Positions 6,157 through 10,447 of a DNA stretch of 10,447 nucleotides are shown piece after piece (the first letter of the stretch is position 1; each line of letters starts with the position of its first letter). The notes beneath the pieces are model-generated. The model was not told where the DNA came from and searched no databases. It worked only from the letters and a program-made list of their open reading frames with translations. The stretch comes from DATKZB01 sp035528235 (GTDB lineage Bacteria; Planctomycetota; Phycisphaerae; FEN-1346), in assembly GCA_035528235.1 (NCBI GenBank), contig DATKZB010000131.1, positions 1-10,447 on the forward strand, written 5' to 3'. A program made the translations under genes and the position numbers.

Positions 6157-7188
6157 TTAGAGACGAACCTTGACGGGCCGGCCGGTCCGGGCGGCTTTGA
6201 CTTCGGCCTCGACGATGGCCACGGCGGCCAGGGCCTCGGCCGGGTCGATCCGCTCGGGCAGCCGGCCTGTGGCCACGCACTCGACAAAGTATCGCAATTC
6301 CTCGGTGTAACCGTCCTGGGCGGGCACCGGCGGATGCGTCGGCTCGGTCGCGCCGGCCTCGTGAATCGTGAGCGTGGGCGACGAGAGCGTCGAGTACTCG
6401 ACGGCCGCCCGCTCGAAGACGATGCTCGCCGCCATCCGGAACGGGAACGACGGCGGGTAGTCCCATCCGCCCTCGGCCACGACGACCGGGCCGTCGGCGT
6501 AATGATAGGTCGCGACGACGTGCGCCAGACCGTCGCCCTCGAACGCGCCGACGGCCGAGACCTTCTCGGGCCGCCCGAAGTACCATTGCACCGTGTCGGT
6601 ATCGTGGATGTGCAGGTCGAGCGCGGCGGCGCCGCTGCGGGCCGGGTCCTGGAGCCAGTTGTCCCACGACCAGAGGGGCCGGGCGCTCAGGCGCGTGAAG
6701 ACGGCGCTCGTGACGCGGCCGTAGCGGCCGTCCTCGATCATCTGCTTGATGAGGAGGTACTCGGGCCAGAACCGCAGAACGTGCCCGATGGCGAGCATCC
6801 GCCCGCACGCCCCGGCCGTCTCGATCATCCGCTTCGCCTTGCGCGACGTGATGGCCATCGGCTTCTCGCAGAAGACGTGCTTGCCGGCCTTGAGGGCCTT
6901 GATTGCCATGGACGCATGCTGAAACGTCGGCACGCACAGGTCCACCATGTCGACGTCCTTGTCGCGGAGCAGCCTGGGCAGGCTGGTGTGGAGGTGCAGG
7001 CCCGCCAGGTCGGTCTGTTGGGCGGCCCCGGTGTCGATGTTGCCGGCCGCGTCGGACCAGTCGCCCGAGAGTTTCCGGCCCGAGACGTCGCACAGCGCCA
7101 CGACCTCGGCGTCCGGGATCGCCCGGTACCCCTTGAAATGCGTCGTGCCCATCATGCCCAGCCCCACGATACCGACTCGGACAGCCAT
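6157..7188 (-). CDS. Gfo/Idh/MocA family oxidoreductase B
   Basis: 343 residues, cytoplasmic. The canonical NAD(P) loop GLGMMG is at 9-14 after VRVGIV, and VVALCDVS follows as the second Rossmann strand. The Glu-Lys-Pro motif is at 108-110 (FCEKPMAI). The substrate-domain segment DLHIHDTD (191-198) matches the family's conserved acid/His helix region. This form is closer to inositol-dehydrogenase-like relatives than oxidoreductase A, though substrate specificity is unknown. The start at 7188 is chosen because AAGGAGG lies 6 nt upstream; the frame opens 16 codons earlier with residues unlike the family. The stop is TAA. It is first of the leftward gene set 7188-3304 and diverges from the hydrolase gene at 7364. 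The two paralogues differ widely, so this is not a recent duplication. Confidence 0.93.
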   Translation of the reverse strand: MAVRVGIVGLGMMGTTHFKGYRAIPDAEVVALCDVSGRKLSGDWSDAAGNIDTGAAQQTDLAGLHLHTSLPRLLRDKDVDMVDLCVPTFQHASMAIKALKAGKHVFCEKPMAITSRKAKRMIETAGACGRMLAIGHVLRFWPEYLLIKQMIEDGRYGRVTSAVFTRLSARPLWSWDNWLQDPARSGAAALDLHIHDTDTVQWYFGRPEKVSAVGAFEGDGLAHVVATYHYADGPVVVAEGGWDYPPSFPFRMAASIVFERAAVEYSTLSSPTLTIHEAGATEPTHPPVPAQDGYTEELRYFVECVATGRLPERIDPAEALAAVAIVEAEVKAARTGRPVKVRL

Positions 7189-7219
7189 CGTGTGCCTCCT
7201 TGCGTTTCCAGACCGAGCG

Positions 7220-7266
7220 TAGAACGGGTTTTCCAACAGCGGTGCCGCGTTGTGGCATCCGTTCTA
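7220..7266. promoter_or_regulatory. inverted repeat in divergent gap, possible operator
   Basis: TAGAACGG (7220-7227) and CCGTTCTA (7259-7266) are exact 8-bp inverted arms 31 nt apart, centre to centre about four helical turns. The right arm contains the candidate -10 of the leftward promoter and the left arm lies in its leader. Such spacing could suit a looping repressor, but 8-bp arms can occur by chance and no regulator gene is present. Confidence 0.35.
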
Positions 7267-7289
7267 GCGTCCCGCCGCAAGGAGGTCAA
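7261..7289 (-). promoter_or_regulatory. candidate promoter for the leftward gene set
   Basis: On the minus strand, TTGACC (7289-7284, 5 of 6) and TAGAAC (7266-7261, 4 of 6) are separated by 17 nt. Transcription would start near 7254, giving a leader of about 65 nt before the ATG at 7188. The -10 overlaps one arm of the inverted repeat 7220-7266. Confidence 0.4.
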
Positions 7290-7309
7290 CGCAGAACTCG
7301 CCGGTCCGC

Positions 7310-7338
7310 TTGGCGCCGACGCCGCCGGCCGGTACGAT
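7310..7338 (+). promoter_or_regulatory. candidate promoter for the hydrolase gene
   Basis: TTGGCG (7310-7315) and TACGAT (7333-7338) have a 17-nt spacer, each matching 4 of 6 consensus bases. The start point would be near 7345, just before the Shine-Dalgarno GGAGG at 7351-7355. This is a weak match on its own; position is the main support. Confidence 0.3.
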
Positions 7339-7363
7339 GGTGACGCTAGTGGAGGCCCGGCTG

Positions 7364-8722
7364 ATGCGCCTACGTTGGCTCCTCGAATGTCTGGCGGTGT
7401 TCGTGCCTCTGGCGGCGGCCGGCGCCCGCGCCGCCGAACCGGCCCCGCCGCCCGCCGATGCCGTCGCCATCCTCCGGGCGTTCTTCGCCGAGAACGACGC
7501 GGCCCGCCGCGCCGACCTGGCCGCGCGCTTCGGTCCCCTCGCCCCCGCCGCCTGGGACGACCTCAAGGCCATGCTCCACCGCGTGGCGCCGCGGCCGGCG
7601 CTCGCGCCCGGGCGGCACACGCTGCGGATGGCCGGCGGCGACGGCATCCCCGCCATCACGTACACCCTCCGCGTGCCGCAGGGGTACGTGGCCGACGGGC
7701 CGCGCGGCTGGCCGCTCATCCTCAGCACCCACGGCACGGGGGGCTCCGGCGAGAAGGCCGTCGAGTTCATCGAGCACCTGCTGGGGCCCGACGTCGAAAA
7801 GTACCTGGTGGCCGGGCCCGATTCGCCCCGGGGCGGCGTGTACGAGGCCGAGCGGCTGACCATCGCGTACCCCGTGCGGCTGCTGGCCGACGTCCGCCGG
7901 CAGGCCAACGTCGACGCCGACCGCTGCGTGCTGACGGGCTACTCGCGCGGCGGCTACACGACCTGGGGCACGGTCCTGTTCTCGCCCGGCGAATGGGCGG
8001 GGGCCGTGCCGATGGCCTCCTGGCCCCTGACCGAGGCCGGCTCGGCCGGGACCGTCCTCTTTCTGCCCAACGTGCTGAACCTGGCGGTGCAGGCCCACTG
8101 GGGCGCCGACGACATCGAGGCGGGGCAGAAGGAAGGTATCAACACGCTTTCGCGCGATGCGGCGGCCGAGATGAAACGCCTGGGGGCCAAGCACTTCGAG
8201 CCCGTCGAGTACGCCGGTCAGGGACACGGCCTGGACATCCGGAAGGACAAGGTCCGCGCGTTCCTGGAGGCGGCGCGGCGCGACCCCTTCCCGGCCGACT
8301 GCCGCCTGCTCTTCCACCGCCTGTACCAGGGCCGGGCGTATTACGTGCGGGCGACGGCGACGGCGACGGCGACCGAGGAGTTCGACTTCCGCGCGAGGCG
8401 GGTCCTGAAGGTCGCCCGGAAGCAGGATTTCGACAAGGCCAAGCGGGCCCTCTGGCGGAGAGAGGGGTACGAACTGACGGCCCGCCTGCCGCCCGGCAAG
8501 AACCTGGTGGCCGTCTTCGCGCGGAACCTCAAGGAAATCGAGATCGACCTGCCGGCCGAGCGGCTCGACTTCGCGCGGCCCATTACGCTGACCGTCAACG
8601 GCCGCACGGCCAAGACGCTGCGCGGACCCGTCGATTGGACGTGCCTGCTCGAGACGGCCCGCGAGACGTACGACTTCGAGCGGCTCATCGCCGGCCGCAT
8701 CCGCCTGCCCGCGGGCCGGTAG
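7364..8722 (+). CDS. secreted alpha/beta hydrolase (esterase-like)
   Basis: 452 residues. ATG 7364 is preferred over in-frame TTG 7310 and ATG 7337 because GGAGG (7351-7355) lies 8 nt upstream and a signal peptide starts there (MRLRWLLECLAVFVPLAAAGARA). Residues 30-75 are helical. The hydrolase domain runs about 95-305: PLILSTHGTGGSG (117-129) is the oxyanion-hole strand, GYSRGG (192-197) the nucleophile elbow with Ser194, HWGADD (245-250) the likely acid, and GQGHG the catalytic His288. This is the pattern of dienelactone-hydrolase or PHB-depolymerase-like esterases. Residues 315-452 form a second, beta-rich domain with no motif I recognise, resembling the C-terminal extension of some planctomycete peptidase/esterase proteins. 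Function is probably extracytoplasmic ester hydrolysis, substrate unknown. The stop is TAG, next to an 18-bp palindrome. Confidence 0.9.
   Translation: MRLRWLLECLAVFVPLAAAGARAAEPAPPPADAVAILRAFFAENDAARRADLAARFGPLAPAAWDDLKAMLHRVAPRPALAPGRHTLRMAGGDGIPAITYTLRVPQGYVADGPRGWPLILSTHGTGGSGEKAVEFIEHLLGPDVEKYLVAGPDSPRGGVYEAERLTIAYPVRLLADVRRQANVDADRCVLTGYSRGGYTTWGTVLFSPGEWAGAVPMASWPLTEAGSAGTVLFLPNVLNLAVQAHWGADDIEAGQKEGINTLSRDAAAEMKRLGAKHFEPVEYAGQGHGLDIRKDKVRAFLEAARRDPFPADCRLLFHRLYQGRAYYVRATATATATEEFDFRARRVLKVARKQDFDKAKRALWRREGYELTARLPPGKNLVAVFARNLKEIEIDLPAERLDFARPITLTVNGRTAKTLRGPVDWTCLLETARETYDFERLIAGRIRLPAGR
8351..8374 (+). repeat. in-frame hexanucleotide repeat (GCGACG)
   Basis: Four tandem copies of GCGACG (the last ends GACC) encode alternating Ala-Thr in the linker between the hydrolase domain and the C-terminal domain. 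Copy-number change would lengthen or shorten the linker by two residues without a frameshift. Confidence 0.8.
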
Positions 8723-8740
8723 GCCGCGGCGCGCCGCGGC
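8723..8740. terminator. 18-bp perfect palindrome after the hydrolase stop
   Basis: GCCGCGGC, then GC, then GCCGCGGC forms a perfect palindrome starting one base after the TAG (8720-8722). The RNA hairpin would be very stable, but no U-tract follows (TAAACC). It may end or protect the hydrolase transcript, or be part of the repeat block that continues to 8880. Confidence 0.4.
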
Positions 8741-8767
8741 TAAACCACGGCAACGGCGCCGGGTGGC
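8733..8767. repeat. 35-bp direct repeat, copy A
   Basis: This unit begins GCCGCGGCTAAAC and ends CCGGGTGGC. It matches 8845-8879 at 32 of 35 positions without gaps, overlaps the palindrome at 8723-8740 and lies between convergent genes. Confidence 0.75.
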
Positions 8768-8770
8768 CCT

Positions 8771-8800
8771 GTCGTTTAGCCGTCGCCGGTACGGCGACGG
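8771..8800. repeat. inverted copy of the repeat core plus 9-bp hairpin
   Basis: GTCGTTTAGCCG (8771-8782) is the exact reverse complement of 8849-8860 in repeat copy B, and its first-strand core also pairs over 9 bp with 8737-8745 in copy A. Overlapping it, CCGTCGCCG (8780-8788) and CGGCGACGG (8792-8800) form a 9-bp stem with a 3-nt loop. No T-tract is present on either side. Confidence 0.7.
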
Positions 8801-8844
8801 GAACGACCGTCGAGCATCCACCGGCGCTGCCCGCGGCCGTGCCG

Positions 8845-8879
8845 GCCGCGGCTAAACGACGGCAACGGCACCGGGCGGC
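8845..8879. repeat. 35-bp direct repeat, copy B
   Basis: This second unit begins GCCGCGGCTAAAC and ends CCGGGCGGC. It differs from copy A (8733-8767) at three positions. It ends 7 bp before the stop codon of the PEP-CTERM gene, so it would lie in that gene's 3' untranslated region. Confidence 0.75.
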
Positions 8880-8886
8880 ATACGGG

Positions 8887-9975
8887 CTATCGTTTGCGGC
8901 GCCGCAGCAGGATGGCGGCCCCTCCGACCGCCAGCAACGCCAGGGTCGCCGGCTCGGGATAGTGTACCATCGGCGGCACTGCGTCCAGCCCGATTGGCGG
9001 ATCGAGGAAGATGGGGGTTCCGACGGGATCGACGGGACCACCCGCGACAATGTCCGCCAGGTCCCCATCCCACACTCCGCCGATGCCCGCGTCACCCATC
9101 CCCCCGCCCGCCGCGCTGCCGCCGCTGCCGCCGCTGCCACTGTCGTCGGGAGTAGTCCCGCCGGCCGGGTCCAGGTCGGGCGGCACGGGATCGGGTTCTG
9201 GCGCGGGTGGGTCCGGTTCGGGCGGAGGCGGGTCGGGTTCGGGCGGCAGCGGAGGCAGCGTCTCCTGCAGGGCCGGGTCGAGCACCAGAGCAATCGCATC
9301 GCCCATCGTCACCGTGCCGACGTCCTCTGGCGCCGCATCAGGCGAACTTATCTTGGGTACACCGTCCTCCATCCACAGGGCTCCCGTCGCACACTCGTAC
9401 TGCTTGCCATCTGTGCCGATTAGCATGTCCGGCCGAAAGGCGTTCACCTCGGTCACGGCGTCGGCCTCCGGCGAGAGGAAACCGGTGACGGTGAACGTGA
9501 CGTTGGCCACGTGGAACTCGGCGGGTTGCCGGCCGTCGCCCCAGACCAAACGTCCCGCGCGGGCCGCAAACCAGCCGCTGGGATTGGGCCCGATGGTCCC
9601 CCCCATGTCCAGGTCTCCGTCCCCGTCCAGGTCCGGCTGGTGCGCCAACCCGTTTGGGATGTCCTGGGACCCGCCGCTGGTGAACGGCCAGAGGATCTCG
9701 CCCCACAGGTCTCCGAGGACGCTGCCGCAGTTGACGTTCGTCGATTGGAAAGAGGCCTTGAACCCCCACAGGGCATCGTCGGTGTAGTCGGCGTTCGAGC
9801 CGATGACGCTCACGTACAGGTCCATGGCGACGACCTGGCCGACGTGGGTGATGACGACGCTGGTGTCGGTGCTGTCGTGCAGGCGCAACTCGCCGAAGAT
9901 CCCTGCGGCCGCAGGATGCGCCGAGAGGCCGACCACCGCGACCAGAAGGAAGGAGAATGGGACGTTGGGTCGCAT
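8887..9975 (-). CDS. PEP-CTERM surface protein with Ca-loop and Pro/Gly-rich spacer
   Basis: 362 residues. The ATG at 9975 opens a signal peptide (MRPNVPFSFLLVAVVGLSAH, cleavage near PAAAG). Residues 25-230 are beta-rich and may be cohesin-like (VVAMDLYVSVIG, WGFKASFQ, HVANVTFTVTGF), with a calcium-loop pattern DLDGDGDLD at 115-123. Residues 241-270 are a Pro-Glu-Asp repeat (PPEPDPP-type units), and 279-300 a Gly-Ser spacer. The C-terminus is a standard PEP-CTERM sorting signal: PEP at 340-342, hydrophobic 343-357, then RRRKR. Such proteins are recognised by an exosortase, cleaved and delivered to the envelope or matrix; no exosortase is in the window. The frame extends upstream to 10161, but those residues lack family character and the signal peptide fixes the start. 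The upstream G-run (before GTGCTGCC) is a poor Shine-Dalgarno. The stop is TAG. Confidence 0.9.
   Translation of the reverse strand: MRPNVPFSFLLVAVVGLSAHPAAAGIFGELRLHDSTDTSVVITHVGQVVAMDLYVSVIGSNADYTDDALWGFKASFQSTNVNCGSVLGDLWGEILWPFTSGGSQDIPNGLAHQPDLDGDGDLDMGGTIGPNPSGWFAARAGRLVWGDGRQPAEFHVANVTFTVTGFLSPEADAVTEVNAFRPDMLIGTDGKQYECATGALWMEDGVPKISSPDAAPEDVGTVTMGDAIALVLDPALQETLPPLPPEPDPPPPEPDPPAPEPDPVPPDLDPAGGTTPDDSGSGGSGGSAAGGGMGDAGIGGVWDGDLADIVAGGPVDPVGTPIFLDPPIGLDAVPPMVHYPEPATLALLAVGGAAILLRRRKR
9076..9255 (-). repeat. low-complexity Pro-rich and Gly-Ser-rich coding repeat
   Basis: Within the PEP-CTERM gene, 9166-9255 encodes degenerate PPEPDPP/APEPDPV/PPDLDP units and 9076-9141 encodes a Gly/Ser/Ala tract from CCGCTG-type triplet repeats. 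These would form an extended stalk between the folded domain and the sorting signal. Repeat length could vary between strains in frame. Confidence 0.7.
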
Positions 9976-10083
9976 GGCAGCACCCCCCCCAAACCCCTCA
10001 GCCGGATTTCCGGGCGGTGCGCCGGCCGTGGCCCGACGGCTCGTCCCGGCGCGGTCCGCCCGGCACGCCATGTCCTTAAGCCC

Positions 10084-10112
10084 ATTGTCGCAGGTTCCGT
10101 ACCACAAGTCAG
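10084..10112 (-). promoter_or_regulatory. candidate promoter of the PEP-CTERM gene
   Basis: On the minus strand, CTGACT (10112-10107) and GACAAT (10089-10084) are 17 nt apart, each matching 4 of 6 consensus bases. Transcription would start near 10077, leaving a leader of about 100 nt before the ATG at 9975. This is a moderate match in a locally less GC-rich patch. Confidence 0.35.
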
Positions 10113-10244
10113 CCCGATACTCACCCAAGACCGGCATCGACACGCCTAGATTCGCCGCCAAACGAGGGCCCGCGTCCGCGGAAAACGCGTTGGGTACACC
10201 TGGGGTTCAGGACTCGGCGCGCGCCGCCGCGGTCCGCCGGGTGC

Positions 10245-10296
10245 CACGGCTCGCCTCGGGCGAGCAGTGCCCGTGATGGCGCCCGCCAAGGCGGAC
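10245..10296 (-). other. pair of hairpins downstream of the transposase stop
   Basis: GCTCGCC (10249-10255) pairs with GGCGAGC (10259-10265) over a 3-nt loop, extended by CAC/GTG beyond a single mismatch (10245-10269). A second stem pairs 10281-10287 with 10290-10296: seven pairs, one a T-G wobble on the minus strand, with a 2-nt loop that would open to 4 nt. They could be an IS110 terminator, subterminal structures or, if the element is of the IS1111 type, part of a bridge RNA gene. The choice is inference. Confidence 0.35.
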
Positions 10297-10346
10297 GGCT
10301 AACTCGGCCGGGTGGCATGGTCATCCCGAAGCGACTGTGTTGGGCG

Positions 10347-10447
10347 TCAAGCGTTTTTGGGTTGCCATGGTTGTTTGGTCCTCAGGATCGCGTTCAGGGT
10401 AACGAGCAGTTTTCTCATGGCGGCGACGAGAGCGACTTTGGCCTTTT
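10347..10447 (-). CDS. IS110-family transposase, C-terminal fragment (cut by window edge)
   Basis: Reading leftward from the window edge, the first complete codon is 10445-10443. The 32 residues start KAKVALVAAMRKLLVTLNA, continue ILRTKQPW and end PKNA at TGA 10347-10349. The KVALVAAMRKLLVTLNAILR run is the characteristic last helix of IS110/IS116/IS902 transposases (DEDD nuclease-Tnp20 type, RNA-guided in characterised members). The rest of the protein, its catalytic residues and the element's upstream end lie beyond 10447, so completeness and activity cannot be judged. The IS lies upstream of the PEP-CTERM gene on the same strand and may influence its expression. Confidence 0.85.
   Translation of the reverse strand, partial: KAKVALVAAMRKLLVTLNAILRTKQPWQPKNA

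Larger units (their letters stand above)
9976..10346. other. non-coding stretch between PEP-CTERM gene and IS110 edge
   Basis: No coding region is supported across these 371 bases. The part near 9976-10112 would hold the leader and promoter of the PEP-CTERM gene. The part from about 10180 to 10346 lies just downstream of the transposase stop and contains two good hairpins (10245-10269, 10281-10296), a 12-bp palindrome CGGCGCGCGCCG (10215-10226), and two similar words, GTCCGCCGGGTGCCAC (10232-10247) and CTCGGCCGGGTGGCAT (10303-10318). Some of it may be the non-coding end of the insertion sequence. Its boundary cannot be placed, since IS110 elements lack clear terminal repeats and target duplications. 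Confidence 0.6.

Noticed and set aside
7264..7908. Minus-strand open frame of 214 codons opposite the hydrolase N-terminus
   Set aside because: It is antisense to the catalytic domain of a well-supported gene and rich in Ser/Arg/Ala as shadows are. It also crosses the divergent promoter region.
6112..9423. Plus-strand open frame of 1103 codons running across several genes
   Set aside because: It runs antisense to oxidoreductase B and in another frame over the hydrolase, both with clear family motifs. Its translation is Gly/Arg/Pro-rich with no recognisable domain. Long empty frames are expected at this GC content.
9976..10161. Upstream extension of the PEP-CTERM frame to 10161
   Set aside because: The signal peptide begins at 9975, and a candidate promoter lies inside the extension.
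10121..10324. Minus-strand open frame of 67 codons downstream of the transposase
   Set aside because: It is Arg/Pro-rich with no domain and overlaps hairpin-forming DNA. It fits non-coding IS end or intergenic sequence better.
1..10447. CRISPR array, tRNA, rRNA or toxin-antitoxin system
   Set aside because: No regularly spaced repeats, no cloverleaf or rRNA-like sequence, and no small paired genes with matching features were seen on either strand.

Overview
The window is high-GC DNA, and its gene content suggests a free-living planctomycete or close relative. It holds a hydrazine-synthase-alpha-like protein with two CxxCH haem motifs, two secreted enzymes, two Gfo/Idh/MocA oxidoreductases and a PEP-CTERM surface protein. 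The assignment rests on family knowledge only. There is no rRNA, tRNA or single-copy marker gene to confirm it.

Layout, left to right. Positions 1-240 are non-coding: two GC-rich hairpins, a perfect 28-bp palindrome (repeated at 6099) and a good sigma70-type promoter. Positions 241-3288 (+) encode one multidomain exported cytochrome-like protein. An in-frame amber codon at 1138-1140, where a Trp codon (TGG) is expected, breaks it into two open frames. Positions 7188-3304 (-) carry three co-directional genes: Gfo/Idh/MocA oxidoreductase B, oxidoreductase A, and a secreted GH20-like barrel protein with a carbohydrate-binding insertion. The palindromic repeat lies between the two oxidoreductase genes. 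The gap 7189-7363 holds divergent candidate promoters and an inverted repeat. Positions 7364-8722 (+) encode a secreted alpha/beta hydrolase. Positions 8723-8886 are a dense block of inverted and direct repeats between convergent genes. Positions 8887-9975 (-) encode a PEP-CTERM protein with a calcium-loop motif and a long Pro-rich/Gly-rich spacer. Positions 9976-10346 are non-coding. The window ends inside the C-terminus of an IS110-family transposase (10347-10447, -).

How the genes may work together (inference): the GH20-like protein and the hydrolase would act outside the cytoplasm on a carbohydrate or its ester groups. The two NAD(P)-dependent oxidoreductases would process released sugars in the cytoplasm. 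The haem protein could contribute periplasmic redox chemistry, but its gene looks broken as sequenced. No transporter, regulator or sulfatase is present, so the substrate cannot be named.

I found no clearly new defence or mobile system. The items most worth a second look are the amber-split haem protein, the dispersed perfect palindrome, the intergenic repeat block at 8723-8880, and the IS110 edge with structured DNA beside it.
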